Notes under the pieces: model-generated
Told to the model about the DNA's origin: nothing
What the model saw: the letters and a program-made list of their open reading frames with translations, nothing else
The model's database searches: none
In this document: in pieces, positions 17,593-27,824 of the stretch
Layout: every line of letters starts with the position of its first letter
Position numbering within the stretch: position 1 is the first letter of the stretch
Made by a program: the position numbers and the translations under genes
Assembly (NCBI RefSeq): GCF_000730625.1
Contig: NZ_BBIT01000014.1
Coordinates: 62,001 to 126,000, forward strand
DNA length: 64,000 nucleotides
DNA from: Pseudomonas oryzihabitans NBRC 102199
GTDB taxonomy: Bacteria; Pseudomonadota; Gammaproteobacteria; Pseudomonadales; Pseudomonadaceae
Reading direction: 5' to 3'

Positions 17593-18789
17593 ATGCCGCC
17601 CCTGATACTCATCGTAGACGCCAATCCCTGGACCCGTGACCTGCTCAAGTCGCTGGTGCTGGCCGTACGTGCCGATGCCCTGGTGCATGAATACGGCCAT
17701 GGCTATCAGGCCCTCGCCGAACTGGATCAGCGCAAGAGATGCGCCCTGATCATCGTCGAGCGACCGGCCGATTGCGACGGCCTCGACCTGCTGCGCCGCA
17801 TCCGCCAGCGCGGCGCCCAGCCGCTGCAGCCGGTGATCCTGCTGTCCGACCATTCCGATGCCGCCTATGTGCGCGCCGCCCTGCGCCTGGCACCAACGGC
17901 CTATCTGGTCAAACCCTATGCGGCGGAAGAGGTGTTGCGCCGCCTGCACAGTCTGTTGCCGCCGGCCGGAGACGCCTCTCAGGCAGCCAGTGCCGCGGCC
18001 CTGGGCTCCCTGGACGATCATCTGCAGCGTATGGCCGCCGAAATCGACGCCGTGCCGCTGTTCGCCGACTTGCCCGCCATCATCCAGCGCTGCCGCGAGA
18101 GCGAGAGCTGCAGCCTGGGCGAACTGGAAACCGAATTCGGTCAGGATCCGCTGGTCACGGCGACCCTGATCGCCGCGGCCAACAGCGCCTCCCAGCGCGT
18201 CGGCCAGTCCTGCCAGACCCTCGGCCAGGCCCTGCCGAGGCTGGGCGTCGGCTTCACCCTCAATCTGGTCCTGGGCCTGAGTCTGCGGCGGGCGACCCGC
18301 CTGGCCGAGCCGCTGCTGGCCGGACGCGCCGAGGGCTATCTGCACCTCGCCCAGCGCGCCGCCGATTGCGCGCGGCTGCTGGCGCTGCGCTATGTGCGCG
18401 AAGACGCCGAACGCTGCTATACGGCCGGCCTGCTGCACCGCCTGGGTGAGCTGGCCGTGCTGCAGGGTGTGCAGCGCTGGTGCGACGGCGGTGGGGCCAT
18501 CGACGAAGCCGCGCTGGAGCGCGCGCTGCTGAGCTACAGCCTGGAATTCTCCGCGGAATTGCAGCGGCACTGGCGACTGCCGCTGGAGTTGCGCGAGCTG
18601 GTGGCCGCGGTGCACAGCCTGCACGGCGTGTTACCCAAGCCGTCGCTGATCCTGCACCTGGCGGCGCAGGCGGCGAATCCTGCCCCGGGCGAGTCCCTCG
18701 AAGCCCTGCTGGAGCACAAGGCCGGGCGCATGCTGGGGCTGGAGGCGGCGGTCTGGCAGCTGGCCGTCACCCAGCTCAAGCTAGGCTAG
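17593..18789 (+). CDS. Receiver-like plus HDOD domain protein
   Basis: A 398-residue protein. The ATG at 17593 (after AGGAG) begins a receiver-type fold ([12 protein letters not shown]) with a conserved Lys in AYLVKPY. The phosphoacceptor Asp is not there: the equivalent strand reads [12 protein letters not shown], with Glu nearest the site, and the second acidic pocket residue is Ala. Residues about 150-340 form an HDOD domain ([26 protein letters not shown]). HDOD proteins act in signalling and often lack enzymatic residues. A longer frame to 17518 starts inside the terminator region and is rejected. The stop overlaps that of the convergent chemoreceptor gene in a CTAG. Confidence 0.85.
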   Translation: MPPLILIVDANPWTRDLLKSLVLAVRADALVHEYGHGYQALAELDQRKRCALIIVERPADCDGLDLLRRIRQRGAQPLQPVILLSDHSDAAYVRAALRLAPTAYLVKPYAAEEVLRRLHSLLPPAGDASQAASAAALGSLDDHLQRMAAEIDAVPLFADLPAIIQRCRESESCSLGELETEFGQDPLVTATLIAAANSASQRVGQSCQTLGQALPRLGVGFTLNLVLGLSLRRATRLAEPLLAGRAEGYLHLAQRAADCARLLALRYVREDAERCYTAGLLHRLGELAVLQGVQRWCDGGGAIDEAALERALLSYSLEFSAELQRHWRLPLELRELVAAVHSLHGVLPKPSLILHLAAQAANPAPGESLEALLEHKAGRMLGLEAAVWQLAVTQLKLG

Positions 18790-20336
18790 CGCGCGGTATC
18801 GGGGCGATAGCCCAGGCGCAGTCCACCCCAGTGGCGGCCATTCACCAGGATCGGCACCGAAAGGTCGTGCATCACCTCGCCGGTGTCTCTCATGTAGGTC
18901 TGCAACAGCAGGCGGCGCTGATGGCTGCCGCAGCGCTTGCCGGTGCGGTCGCTGAACAGGCGCTTGCTGCGACTGCGCGCGGTATCCACCGCCACGTCGC
19001 CGGTGGGCGCATGGGCGAAGGCGCGGTTGTGGGTGGGCACATAGCCTTCCGGGGTACAGGCGATGGCGAAGACCAGGCCGGGATGCTGATCCAGCAGCGG
19101 CTCCTGGATCGCCGGTAGCACGCCATCGGTATAGCTGTCGAAACGGGTGCGGTACTTGGCCGGCTGACTGCCGGGCACCGGCTGGTACTGGCGGTCGAAG
19201 AGGGCGTCCTGGGTGATGCGCCCGGCGGCCAGGTCTTCCTCGAAGCGCCGGCCGATGGCATCCGCGCCCTGGCGCGCCAGTTCGAAGATGCGCTGGTGAT
19301 AGCTGTCCAGGCCGACCTCGGCCAGACGTTCGCTGCTGGCTTCGGCCATGTCCACCAGTTCGTCGGCGGCGCTGCTGAGCCGGCTGGTCTGGCGCTCGCT
19401 GTCGGCCAGATCGCTGTGCACCTGCTCCACCGCCTGGGCCAGGCTTTCCAGCTGGGCGAGATTGGCCGAGGTGCCCTGGGCGATGTCCGCGGCCTGGCGC
19501 TCGGCGGTCTGCGCCAGCTCGGCGATCTCCTGCAGGCCTTCGCCGGTACGTTCGACCTGGCGCACGCCGTCTTCCAGCGCCTGGGCCAGTTGCTGGATCT
19601 GCGCCACCACGGCGTCGGTCTGCTGGCTGATGTCGGCAACGATCAGCCCCACCTCGCCGGTCGCGCTGGAGGTCCGCGCCGCCAGGCCCCGGACCTCGTC
19701 GGCGACCACGGCGAAACCGCGCCCGTGCTCGCCGGCCCGGGCAGCCTCGATGGCGGCATTGAGCGCCAGCAGGTTGGTCTGGCTGGCGATGCCCTGGATG
19801 ACCTCGGTGACCTGCTGGATCTTGTCGGTGCGGGCACTCAGGCCGGCGATGAGTTCGCGGCTCTGGCGGGCGTGCTCGCTTAGGGCACGGATAGCGGCGA
19901 TCGCCGTACTCAGGGCGTCCTGACCGGCCTCGCTGCGCTGGTGCACCTGCTGCGCCACCACCAGGGCCTGGCGGGCGCTGGCGGCGCTGTCGTGCTCGGT
20001 CTGGGTGAGGGCTGAGGCGCTGCTGGAAATCTGCGCGGCCGTGCTGGCCTGGGACTGGACCCGAGCCGCCAGCTGCTGGGCGGCAAAGGCCACGCCGGCG
20101 ATGGCCACGGCGTTGCGCGCCGTGCTGCGCGAGAGATCGCCGGTCAGTTCATCGAAAGACTGGGTGGAAGCGGGTGGTGCCTCGGGCTTGCGCAGCAGCA
20201 ACCAGGGCCAGAGGGCGGCCATCAGGACCAGCCCCATGCCAGCAACGGTGGATAGCGCCAGCCCCTGCCAGAGCAGCAAGGCCGCCACGAGGCTGGCCAG
20301 GTGAAGCGACAACACGACGGGCCAGCGCCTGGGCAT
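18786..20336 (-). CDS. Methyl-accepting chemotaxis protein with C-terminal sensor domain
   Basis: A 516-residue chemoreceptor. Two hydrophobic helices near residues 5-45 are separated by almost no periplasmic loop, so there is no usual external ligand domain. The coiled-coil signalling domain has the tip [32 protein letters not shown] around residue 190. After it, residues about 345-510 form a separate alpha/beta domain ([61 protein letters not shown]) that looks like a Cache/PAS-type sensor placed in the cytoplasm. It probably senses an internal signal. Confidence 0.93.
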   Translation of the reverse strand: MPRRWPVVLSLHLASLVAALLLWQGLALSTVAGMGLVLMAALWPWLLLRKPEAPPASTQSFDELTGDLSRSTARNAVAIAGVAFAAQQLAARVQSQASTAAQISSSASALTQTEHDSAASARQALVVAQQVHQRSEAGQDALSTAIAAIRALSEHARQSRELIAGLSARTDKIQQVTEVIQGIASQTNLLALNAAIEAARAGEHGRGFAVVADEVRGLAARTSSATGEVGLIVADISQQTDAVVAQIQQLAQALEDGVRQVERTGEGLQEIAELAQTAERQAADIAQGTSANLAQLESLAQAVEQVHSDLADSERQTSRLSSAADELVDMAEASSERLAEVGLDSYHQRIFELARQGADAIGRRFEEDLAAGRITQDALFDRQYQPVPGSQPAKYRTRFDSYTDGVLPAIQEPLLDQHPGLVFAIACTPEGYVPTHNRAFAHAPTGDVAVDTARSRSKRLFSDRTGKRCGSHQRRLLLQTYMRDTGEVMHDLSVPILVNGRHWGGLRLGYRPDTAR

Positions 20337-20441
20337 GCGACCTCCTTGTAATTTTGCTCGATCGAGGACGAAGTGTGACGGCTGTCAGCTTCGTCGATCA
20401 TGGAGCCGGCTTTCCGGAGGTTGCAACCGCTGTCTGGTCCC

Positions 20442-20469
20442 GGCGGCTACGACTTTCGTCTTAGCCGCC
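20442..20469. repeat. Inverted repeat 3' of cysA
   Basis: GGCGGCTA at 20442-20449 and TAGCCGCC at 20462-20469 pair, with a possible inner ACGA/TCGT pair. It lies 10 bp past the cysA stop. No T-run follows in the minus direction, so termination here would be weak or Rho-dependent. Confidence 0.45.
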
Positions 20470-20478
20470 TGCGGCGGG

Positions 20479-21447
20479 TCAGGGCGTACGCGGCAGGAAA
20501 TGCAGCGGCGCACCCCGTTGCAGCCCGGCCAGCACCGGGTGGTCCTTGACCAGCTCCACCTCGATCACCTCGCTCTGCTCCGGCACCCGCAGGGTGACCC
20601 GGGTGGTGGCGCCCAGCGGCCGGATGTCGCGCACTTCGGCGGCGTGGTAACCCGGTCGCGGCTCACGCTCCAGCTCCACCTCGTGCGGACGGAACAGCAC
20701 CTCCTGCTCGCCCAGGGCCAGGCGGTTGGAGTCGCCGAGGAAGTGATAGACGAAGTCGCTCGCCGGCTGCTCGTAGACCTCGCCGGGCGAGCCGACCTGC
20801 TCGATCTGGCCCTTGTTCATCACCACGATGCGGTCGGCCACCTCCATGGCTTCTTCCTGGTCGTGGGTGACGAACACGGAGGTCAGGTGGATCTCCTCGT
20901 GCAGCCGTGCCAGCCAGCGCCGCAGCTCCTTGCGCACCTTGGCATCCAGGGCGCCGAAGGGTTCGTCGAGCAGCAGGATCTTGGGCTCCACCGCCAGGGC
21001 GCGGGCCAGGGCGATGCGCTGGCGCTGACCGCCGGAAAGTTGCTCGGGATAGCGATCGGCCAGCCAGTCGAGCTGCACCATGTTCAGCAGTTCATGCACC
21101 TTGCTGGCGATCTGCGCCTCGCTCGGCCGCTCGCGGCGCGGCTTCATGCGCAGGCCGAAGGCCACGTTGTCGAACACCGTCATGTGGCGGAACAGCGCAT
21201 AGTGCTGGAAGACGAAGCCGACGTTGCGATCGCGCACGTCACGCCCGGAGACGTCTTCGCCATGGAAGCCGATGTTGCCGGTGTCCGGCGCTTCCAGGCC
21301 GGCGATGATGCGCAGCAGGGTGGTCTTGCCGCAGCCCGAGGGGCCGAGCAGGGCGACCAGCTCGCCACTCTCGATGTGCAGGTTGATGTCCTTGAGCGCC
21401 TGGAAGGCGCCAAACCTCTTGTTGATGCCCTGGATCTCGATACTCAT
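20479..21447 (-). CDS. cysA: Sulfate/thiosulfate ABC transporter ATP-binding protein
   Basis: A 322-residue ATPase that powers sulfate import with CysT and CysW at the inner membrane. Walker A is GPSGCGKTT, the signature is [16 protein letters not shown], Walker B is [12 protein letters not shown] and the switch His is in [12 protein letters not shown]. The C-terminal 90 residues are the short regulatory TOBE-like domain of CysA. It is the last gene of the minus-strand sbp-cysT-cysW-cysA operon, 6 bp after cysW. Confidence 0.97.
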   Translation of the reverse strand: MSIEIQGINKRFGAFQALKDINLHIESGELVALLGPSGCGKTTLLRIIAGLEAPDTGNIGFHGEDVSGRDVRDRNVGFVFQHYALFRHMTVFDNVAFGLRMKPRRERPSEAQIASKVHELLNMVQLDWLADRYPEQLSGGQRQRIALARALAVEPKILLLDEPFGALDAKVRKELRRWLARLHEEIHLTSVFVTHDQEEAMEVADRIVVMNKGQIEQVGSPGEVYEQPASDFVYHFLGDSNRLALGEQEVLFRPHEVELEREPRPGYHAAEVRDIRPLGATTRVTLRVPEQSEVIEVELVKDHPVLAGLQRGAPLHFLPRTP

Positions 21448-21453
21448 GGCGCC

Positions 21454-22320
21454 TTATTCCTCCTCACGGTGCTGCAGTTGGCGGCTCAGGCGACTCTCGC
21501 TCCACTGCCGCAGCAGCAGGATCACCAGGGCCATCATCAGCAGCAGGATCGCCACGCTGAAGGCGGCGACGATGTTGTATTCGTTGTAGAGAATCTCGAT
21601 GTGCAGCGGCAGGGTGTTGGTCAGGCCGCGGATATGGCCGGAGACCACCGAGACCGCGCCGAACTCGCCCATGGCTCGGGCGGTACAGAGCACCACGCCA
21701 TAGATCAACGCCCATTTCACGTTGGGCAGGGTCACGTGCCAGAACAGCTGCCAGCCACTGGCGCCCAGCAGGCGCGCCGCCTCTTCCTCCTGGGTGCCCT
21801 GTTCCTGCATCAGCGGGATCAGTTCGCGGGCCACATAGGGAAAGGTGACGAAGATGGTCGCCAGCACGATGCCCGGCACGGCAAAGACGATCTGCACATC
21901 GACGCTCTGCAGATAGGGGCCCAGCAGCCCCTGGGCGCCGAACAGCAGCACATAGATGAGACCGGCGATCACCGGCGAGACCGAGAAGGGCAGGTCGATC
22001 AGGGTGATCAGCAGGCTCTTGCCGGTGAATTCGAACTTGGTGACGCACCAGGCCGCGGCCAGTCCGAAGGCCAGGTTGAGGGGCACCGAGATGGCGGTGG
22101 CGAACAGCGTCAGCTTGAGCGCGGAGAGCGCATCCGGTTCGCTGATGGCGTCCCAGAAGGCCCCGATGCCGTTGGCCAGGCCCTGGCTCAGCACCATGTA
22201 CAGCGGCAGCACCAGGACCAGCAGGAAGATCAGCCAGGCGCTGGCGATCAGCGCGATGGCCACCGGGGTGCGCTGCTTGTTGGCGCGCGCATCGGCCTTG
22301 GTGGAAGTCATGAGGCTCAT
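21454..22320 (-). CDS. cysW: Sulfate ABC transporter permease CysW
   Basis: A 288-residue inner-membrane permease with six predicted helices. The permease coupling motif [22 protein letters not shown] contacts CysA. CysW-type ending helices ([20 protein letters not shown]) are present. The start is ATG at 22320, with AAGGA upstream; a second ATG is three codons in. It lies 10 bp after cysT and 6 bp before cysA. Confidence 0.96.
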   Translation of the reverse strand: MSLMTSTKADARANKQRTPVAIALIASAWLIFLLVLVLPLYMVLSQGLANGIGAFWDAISEPDALSALKLTLFATAISVPLNLAFGLAAAWCVTKFEFTGKSLLITLIDLPFSVSPVIAGLIYVLLFGAQGLLGPYLQSVDVQIVFAVPGIVLATIFVTFPYVARELIPLMQEQGTQEEEAARLLGASGWQLFWHVTLPNVKWALIYGVVLCTARAMGEFGAVSVVSGHIRGLTNTLPLHIEILYNEYNIVAAFSVAILLLMMALVILLLRQWSESRLSRQLQHREEE

Positions 22321-22330
22321 GCGGGCGTCC

Positions 22331-23143
22331 TTAGATGTTGGGCTGGATGCGGCGCTGCAGGATGTTGATCAGCAGCAGCATGACAAAGGACACCAGCAGC
22401 ATGAACACGCCGATGCCGGTGGCGCCGGTGTAGTCGTACTGGTCCAGCTTGGAGACGATGAGCAGCGGCAGGATCTCGGTCTTGAACGGGATGTTGCCGG
22501 CGATGAACACCACCGAACCGTACTCGCCCACGCCGCGGGCGAAGGCCAGGGCGAAGCCGGTCAGCCAGGCCGGCAGCAGGGTCGGCACCAGCACGTAGCG
22601 GAACACCTGCCAGGGGCGGGCGCCCAGGCAGGTGGCGGCTTCCTCGATCTCCTTGGGGATGTCCGCCAGCACAGGCTGCAGGGTGCGCACCACGAAGGGC
22701 AGGGTGACGAAGATCAGCGCCAGGGTGATGCCGATCGGGGTATAGGCGATCTTGAAGGGAAACAGCGAACCGATCAGGCCGTTGGGCGCATAGAGGGCCG
22801 TCAGGGCGATGCCGGCCACCGCGGTGGGCAGGGCGAAGGGCAGATCGACCATGGCATCGATCAACTTGCGCCCGGGAAACTCGTAGCGCACCAGCACCCA
22901 GGCCAGCAGGGTGCCGAGGATGCCATTGACGAAGGCGGCGAGCAGGGCCGTGCCAAAGGACAGCTGCAAGGCGGCCAGCACCTGGCGCCCGGTGATCAGC
23001 GACCAGAACTGCCCGAGGGTCAGCTGGCTGGCGTGGAGGAACATGGCGCCCAGCGGGATCAGCACGATCAGCGCGAGGTAGGTCAGGGAAAATCCCAGGG
23101 TCAACCCGAAGCCGGGTATGACCGGGGAGAGACGGCGAGACAT
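22331..23143 (-). CDS. cysT: Sulfate ABC transporter permease CysT (CysU)
   Basis: A 270-residue permease with six helices and the coupling loop [21 protein letters not shown]. The block [19 protein letters not shown] is typical for CysT. It pairs with CysW. The ATG is preceded by AAGGA. About 106 bp separate it from sbp, and these contain a strong hairpin. Confidence 0.96.
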   Translation of the reverse strand: MSRRLSPVIPGFGLTLGFSLTYLALIVLIPLGAMFLHASQLTLGQFWSLITGRQVLAALQLSFGTALLAAFVNGILGTLLAWVLVRYEFPGRKLIDAMVDLPFALPTAVAGIALTALYAPNGLIGSLFPFKIAYTPIGITLALIFVTLPFVVRTLQPVLADIPKEIEEAATCLGARPWQVFRYVLVPTLLPAWLTGFALAFARGVGEYGSVVFIAGNIPFKTEILPLLIVSKLDQYDYTGATGIGVFMLLVSFVMLLLINILQRRIQPNI

Positions 23144-23161
23144 GAGACGTCCTTCTGCAAG

Positions 23162-23190
23162 GCGCCCCGGCGATGCATTCGCCAGGGCGC
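23162..23190 (-). repeat. Intercistronic hairpin between sbp and cysT
   Basis: GCGCCC-C-GGCGA pairs with TCGCC-A-GGGCGC around a TGCAT loop, an 11-bp stem with one mismatch. No T-run follows. Its place just before cysT and after the binding-protein gene suggests a processing or mRNA stabilising hairpin, although it is nearer cysT than sbp. Confidence 0.6.
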
Positions 23191-23249
23191 AGAGGGGTGG
23201 AACGATACCTGTTCCGGGCCGGTCAGCGTGAGCCGTCCCGGCCGGGGCG

Positions 23250-24251
23250 CTATTTGTTGATGTCGGCGAAGATCTTGTCGAACACCCCGCCGTCGGCGAA
23301 GTACTTGGGCTGCGCCTCTTTCCAGCCGCCGAATTCCTGGTCGATGGTCACCAGCTTGACCGGCTTGAACTGATCCTTGAATTCCGCCGCCACCTTGGCG
23401 TCGCGGGGACGATAGAAGTTCTGCGCGGCGATGCGCTGGCCCTCGGGGCTGTAGAGATACTGCAAATAGGCCTCGGCATGCTTGCGGGTACCCTTCTTGT
23501 CGACCACCTTGTCCACCACCGCCACCGGGGGCTCGGCCAGGATCGACAGCGACGGGGTGACGATCTCCAACTGGTCGCCGCCTTCTTCCTTGAGCGACAG
23601 ATAGGCTTCGTTCTCCCAGGCGATCAGCACGTCGCCCAGCTGACGCTGCACGAAGCTGATGGTGGCGCCGCGTGCGCCGGTATCCAGCACCGGGGCGTGG
23701 CGATAGAGCTCGGTGACGAACTTGAGCGCCTCGGCATCGCTGCCGTACTTGGCCTTGGCATAGGCCCAGGCGGCGAGGAAGTTCCAGCGGGCGCCGCCGG
23801 AGGTCTTGGGATTGGGGGTGATGACCTGGACGTCCTTCTTCACCAGGTCGTCCCAGTCCTTGATGCCCTTGGGATTGCCCTTGCGTACCAGGAAGACGAT
23901 GGTCGAGGTGTAGGGGGTGCTGTTGTCCGCCAGCCGCTTCTGCCAGTTGGGGTCGACCAGCTGCTGGCGCAGGTTGAGGGCGTCGATATCGCCGGATAGC
24001 GCCAGGGTCACCACATCCGCCTGCAGGCCATCGATCACCGAGCGCGCCTGCTTGCCGGAGCCGCCATGGGAATTCTTGATGGTCACGTCTTCGCCGGTCT
24101 CGGCCTTCCAGTGCTTGGCGAAGGCGGCGTTGTACTGCTGGTAGAGCTCGCGGGTCGGATCGTAGGACACGTTGAGCAATTCAACGGCGTGGACCTGGGT
24201 GGCGAACAGGGCACCGGCCAGCGCGGCCAGGGCGAAACGGCGAATCGACAT
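23250..24251 (-). CDS. sbp: Periplasmic sulfate-binding protein
   Basis: A 333-residue binding protein. The ATG at 24251 follows AAGGAG and starts a signal peptide cleaved near residues 22-23 ([11 protein letters not shown]). The SBP family opening ([17 protein letters not shown]), [17 protein letters not shown] and [20 protein letters not shown] are conserved sulfate-site segments. It delivers sulfate to CysT/CysW/CysA. A longer frame (to 24284) is not needed. Confidence 0.96.
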   Translation of the reverse strand: MSIRRFALAALAGALFATQVHAVELLNVSYDPTRELYQQYNAAFAKHWKAETGEDVTIKNSHGGSGKQARSVIDGLQADVVTLALSGDIDALNLRQQLVDPNWQKRLADNSTPYTSTIVFLVRKGNPKGIKDWDDLVKKDVQVITPNPKTSGGARWNFLAAWAYAKAKYGSDAEALKFVTELYRHAPVLDTGARGATISFVQRQLGDVLIAWENEAYLSLKEEGGDQLEIVTPSLSILAEPPVAVVDKVVDKKGTRKHAEAYLQYLYSPEGQRIAAQNFYRPRDAKVAAEFKDQFKPVKLVTIDQEFGGWKEAQPKYFADGGVFDKIFADINK

Positions 24252-24328
24252 GAAAAGGCTCCTTGACGTGAGAATGCCGGACACCGTCTGGCGGGCACCT
24301 TGCCCGCTCGTCCGCTGACCTCGAGAAC

Positions 24329-24514
24329 TCAGTGCTTGTTGGTGTGGCCGCTCTGGGGCCGGAATTTTTCCTTGCGCTCGATCTGTACCACCTGCCCGTT
24401 GTGCACGGTGATCTCGATGGCGCCGAACCTGAGTCCGCGCAAAGCCTGCTGGATATCGCGGAGCAGTGCGGTTTCGTCCTGGTTTTCCAGGCTGCGGAAC
24501 GGAACGGAGCTCAT
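24329..24514 (-). CDS. oscA: OscA-like small protein (DUF2292)
   Basis: A 61-residue cytosolic protein of the DUF2292/YezD type: a short helix ([18 protein letters not shown]) followed by a beta hairpin ([21 protein letters not shown]). The ATG at 24514 follows GAGGA. In pseudomonads a gene of this type just upstream of sbp was named oscA and linked to sulfur starvation and chromate stress, from memory of the literature. The position here is the same, with sbp 77 bp downstream. The molecular role is unknown. Confidence 0.85.
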   Translation of the reverse strand: MSSVPFRSLENQDETALLRDIQQALRGLRFGAIEITVHNGQVVQIERKEKFRPQSGHTNKH

Positions 24515-24764
24515 GGGATGGCGTCCTCGGAGGCAGAGATGGGCGAAGAGGTGGGCCATCTTAGGATGCGGATCTTTATTTCTTAAAATTGCTAATAATG
24601 CTTTGTTTATTCACTTTTAGAATTAGCAGTCTGTGAAGGACACGTTGTGTAGCAAAAGGGAGGGCTGGATTTATCGCCCGCCCCGGCAATAATGCGCGAA
24701 CGCCTGTTCACTGAACTTTCCGTGACAGTTGCACTACACAACTCGCGCGAGGTCCTCTGCGTCC
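24515..24764. promoter_or_regulatory. AT-rich divergent region between oscA and desA
   Basis: The stretch 24565-24625 is strikingly A+T rich for this genome (for example TTTATTTCTTAAAATTGC) and lies just upstream of oscA in its direction of transcription. It is the natural place for a CysB-controlled promoter of oscA-sbp-cysTWA, but no box can be assigned by eye. Part of the desA leader lies at its right end. Confidence 0.4.
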
Positions 24765-25958
24765 ATGAGCTACAACGGCCTGCTCGACCTGTCGGTCTGG
24801 CAACTGGTGGTGGTCACCCTGCTGCTGACCCACCTGACCATTGTCAGTGTCACCGTCTACCTGCATCGCTACTCCGCCCACCGCTCGCTGGAGCTGCATC
24901 CCGCGCTCAAGCACGCCTTCCGCTTCTGGCTGTGGCTGACCACGGCAATGAACACCCGCGAGTGGACCGCCATCCACCGCAAGCACCACGCCAAGTGCGA
25001 AACCGAAGAGGACCCGCACAGTCCGGTGCACAAGGGCCTGGCCACCGTGGTCCGCCGCGGCGCCGAGCTGTACAAGGCCGAGGCCAACAACGCCGATACC
25101 CTGCGCATCTATGGCAAGAACTGTCCGGACGACTGGATCGAGCGCAAGCTCTATTCCAATCCGCGCACCCGCAATATGGGCGTGGTGCTGATGCTGATGA
25201 TCGACATCGCCCTGTTCGGCGCCCTGGGTCTCACCGTATGGGCGGTGCAGATGGTCTGGATTCCCTTCTGGGCTGCGGGCGTGGTCAATGGCCTCGGCCA
25301 TGCCGTGGGCTATCGCAACTTCGAATGCCGCGACGCCGCCACCAACCTCATCCCCTGGGGCATCGTGATCGGTGGCGAAGAGCTGCACAACAATCACCAC
25401 ACCTATCCCAACTCGGCCAAGCTGTCGGTCAAGCGCTGGGAATTCGACATGGGCTGGGCCTGGATCAAGCTGTTCACCTGGCTGCGCCTGGCCAAGGTCA
25501 ATCGCGTCGCCCCCATCGCCCATCGCATCGAAGGCAAGGGGCAGCTGGACATGGACACCGCCATGGCCATCCTCAACAACCGCTTCCAGATCATGGCCCA
25601 GTATCGCAAGCAGGTGATCGGCCCGCTGCTGCGGCAGGAGCGGGTCAGCGCCACGCCCTCCCAACGTCCGCTGTTCCGCCGTGCCAGGGGGCTGCTGGCC
25701 CGCGAGACCAGCCTGCTCAAGGCCCGCCATCAGGTGCGCATCGACGAGCTGCTCGAACACAGCCAGGCGCTGAAGCTGATCTACGAAAAGCGCCTGGCGC
25801 TGCAGCAGATCTGGGCCCGGACGAGTGCCAATGGCCATGACATGCTGGCCGCGACCCGGCAGTGGATCGGCGAGGCCGAAGCCAGTGGTATCCAGTCCCT
25901 GCGCGAATTCGCCGAACAGCTGAAAACCTATTCCCTGCGGCCGGCCGGAACCGCCTGA
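24765..25958 (+). CDS. desA: Acyl-lipid delta-9 fatty acid desaturase
   Basis: A 397-residue membrane desaturase that introduces double bonds into phospholipid acyl chains to keep membranes fluid. Three iron-binding histidine clusters are seen: HRYSAH, HRKHHAK and HNNHHTYP. Hydrophobic spans sit around residues 8-30 and 150-195. The start at 24765 gives the family N-terminus MSYNGLLDLSVWQLVVV; the frame opens 12 codons earlier without support. The C-terminal 120 residues are helical and charged. Confidence 0.94.
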   Translation: MSYNGLLDLSVWQLVVVTLLLTHLTIVSVTVYLHRYSAHRSLELHPALKHAFRFWLWLTTAMNTREWTAIHRKHHAKCETEEDPHSPVHKGLATVVRRGAELYKAEANNADTLRIYGKNCPDDWIERKLYSNPRTRNMGVVLMLMIDIALFGALGLTVWAVQMVWIPFWAAGVVNGLGHAVGYRNFECRDAATNLIPWGIVIGGEELHNNHHTYPNSAKLSVKRWEFDMGWAWIKLFTWLRLAKVNRVAPIAHRIEGKGQLDMDTAMAILNNRFQIMAQYRKQVIGPLLRQERVSATPSQRPLFRRARGLLARETSLLKARHQVRIDELLEHSQALKLIYEKRLALQQIWARTSANGHDMLAATRQWIGEAEASGIQSLREFAEQLKTYSLRPAGTA

Positions 25959-25973
25959 GAAAGGCTTCACAAA

Positions 25974-25994
25974 AGCCCACCGAAGCGGTGGGCT
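25974..25994. terminator. Terminator-like hairpin after desA
   Basis: AGCCCACC and GGTGGGCT form a perfect 8-bp stem 16 bp past the desA stop. The flanking run is AAAA on the left and not T-rich on the right, so it is a better terminator for minus-strand transcripts than for desA. Confidence 0.5.
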
Positions 25995-26071
25995 GCCCTA
26001 TGCGGGGATTGAACCAGGCTGGTTTCAGCTGTCTCTAACTCCCTCAGGACCCCGCGTAGGCGCATTTGTAT

Positions 26072-27049
26072 ATGGATGAACAACCCCCACTGTCTGCTCT
26101 TCCCACCCCGGAAGAGAATCTTCTGGCTCTCCTGCACTCGCGGGCCGAGGCAGATCGCCTGCGTGATCGTGAGCAGCTCTTCAGCGCCCTGCTCGAAAGC
26201 GTCAACGCCGTACTCTGGGCGCTGGACTGGCGCAACCGCCAGATCATCTATGTCAGCCCCGCCTACGCACAGATCTTTGGTCGATCCCAGTCGCTGGTAC
26301 TGAGCGACTACAGCACCTGGCTCAACAACATCTATCCCGACGACCTGGAATACGCTCAGCGCACCCTGGAACAGGTGATCGAGCAGGGCGCCGTGGAGTC
26401 GCGCGAGTACCGCATCATCCGCGCCGACGGCGAGATTCGCTGGCTCAGCGACAAGTGCTTTGTCAGCCAGCGCAGCGAAGCCGGCATGCCGCTGCTGGTG
26501 GTGGGCATCGCCGAAGACATCACCGACAAGAAACGCATGGAGGAAGAGCTGCAGCGGCTCGCCACCACCGATGTGCTGACGCGCAGCAGCAACCGCAGGC
26601 ATTTCTTCGAGAGCGCCCAGCGCGCCTTCGAATTCGCCCAGAACGAAGGCGAGCCCCTGGCCTTCCTGCTGCTCGATATCGACGACTTCAAGAAGATCAA
26701 CGACCGCTTCGGTCACCAGATGGGTGATCAAGTGTTACAGCGTGTTGCCGAATGCGGTGCTCAGACCACGCGCCGGGGCGATCTGTTCGGCCGTATCGGG
26801 GGCGAGGAATTCGCCCTGCTGCTGCCGGGTTGCGACAGCGACCTGGCACTGCAGATCGGCGGACGCCTGCAACGGGCCGTGCGGCAACTGGCGGTGCCCA
26901 CTGCCGAGGGGCCGCTGAAGGTCACCATCAGTCAGGGCGTCACCGTCCTGCGCGAGGGCGATGAGTCCCTCGACACCCTTTATGTCCGGGCTGACGAAGC
27001 CATGTACCGGGCCAAGCGCCAGGGCAAGGATCAGATCGTCCAGGGCTGA
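26072..27049 (+). CDS. PAS-GGDEF diguanylate cyclase
   Basis: A 325-residue cytosolic protein that should make cyclic di-GMP. A PAS fold occupies residues about 40-150 (NRQIIYVSPAYAQIFGRS, EYRIIRADGEIRWLSDK). The GGDEF domain follows, with active site GGEEF near residue 246. An RxxD inhibitory site (RRGD) sits five residues before it, so product feedback inhibition is expected. No EAL domain. The ATG at 26072 is preferred over a TTG two codons earlier. Same neighbourhood (desA, then this gene, then the porin) as in P. aeruginosa, from memory. Confidence 0.93.
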   Translation: MDEQPPLSALPTPEENLLALLHSRAEADRLRDREQLFSALLESVNAVLWALDWRNRQIIYVSPAYAQIFGRSQSLVLSDYSTWLNNIYPDDLEYAQRTLEQVIEQGAVESREYRIIRADGEIRWLSDKCFVSQRSEAGMPLLVVGIAEDITDKKRMEEELQRLATTDVLTRSSNRRHFFESAQRAFEFAQNEGEPLAFLLLDIDDFKKINDRFGHQMGDQVLQRVAECGAQTTRRGDLFGRIGGEEFALLLPGCDSDLALQIGGRLQRAVRQLAVPTAEGPLKVTISQGVTVLREGDESLDTLYVRADEAMYRAKRQGKDQIVQG

Positions 27050-27824
27050 AGTCCCTCTGCCAGGCGGCCCGGCGACATCCCGGATGGCCTGGCCGCCGAT
27101 TCAGCCGGCTGCGCGCGTCGCGTCCCCGCTGTCCTACCAGCCGGGCGGCTGCCCGGCCTCTCCAAAGTTCACGCCATCGTCTCCTTCATTCGCCGATCTT
27201 TCGCTTCAGTGTGCCGCCATCGCCTGGCCTGCAGCCTGAAAAGGGTCACCGCGCCGATTGGAAAGACTTTTGTTGCAAGGCAGGTGGCGCCCAGTTGGCA
27301 ACGAAAGCGCTCGACTGCTGCGGAAATCGGCTGGCAGGTCAGTCGCAAAAAATTACAAGTCCTTGAAGAAGAACGGAAATTCATTTGAATTCAGGGCTCG
27401 CGGGGCAAAAGTAGCTGGCTGGAAGGTTGCCGAATATTCCTCGAAACGCCCGCTCTAGAGCGTCACGGCGCTGGGTTGGGAGGGCTGGTTTCCCAGCAAA
27501 AGGCAAACCTTTCCCAGGGGGTGGGCAGCGCAGGTTCCCTCGGGTCATGACCGAACAGTCAGAGCGGAAGACCACAGGGCGGGTTTTCAACCAGGTATCG
27601 CTAGACGAAATGCTTTTTTGCAATTAGCTTTCGCAACGTGGAAGACGGTGGCAGGGACCCTGTGCTGGAGGTCGCAACTTAAAAGTCGACCAGGCCCGGG
27701 ATAATTCTCCAAATTGAAACAAAAGCCCTCTAGCTTTCCCTTCCGCACGGCCCGTCGGGCATACCACCAGCAGGCGCTGACACCTCTGGTGGCCGCATAA
27801 CAACGATTCACCCCTGGAGCACAC
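27050..27824. other. 775-bp gap without a convincing gene
   Basis: Only short frames occur, with no ribosome binding site or credible protein. The right part is the porin leader: a GATAAT -10-like hexamer at 27700-27705 without a good -35, then a hairpin (CCACCAG 27764-27770 with CTGGTGG 27786-27792) about 30 bp before the porin start. The middle (27330-27620) is poorer in G+C than the genes around it and may be decayed sequence or hold an untranslated RNA. I cannot show either. Confidence 0.4.

Noticed and set aside
27285-27300. TGGCGC-N5-TGGCA as a sigma-54 promoter for the porin
   Set aside because: Spacing fits but both elements have mismatches and it lies more than 500 bp before the start.
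27427-27627. 66-codon frame in the porin upstream region
   Set aside because: Starts with TTG, has no ribosome binding site, and the protein is a mix of Arg, Gly and Pro without pattern.
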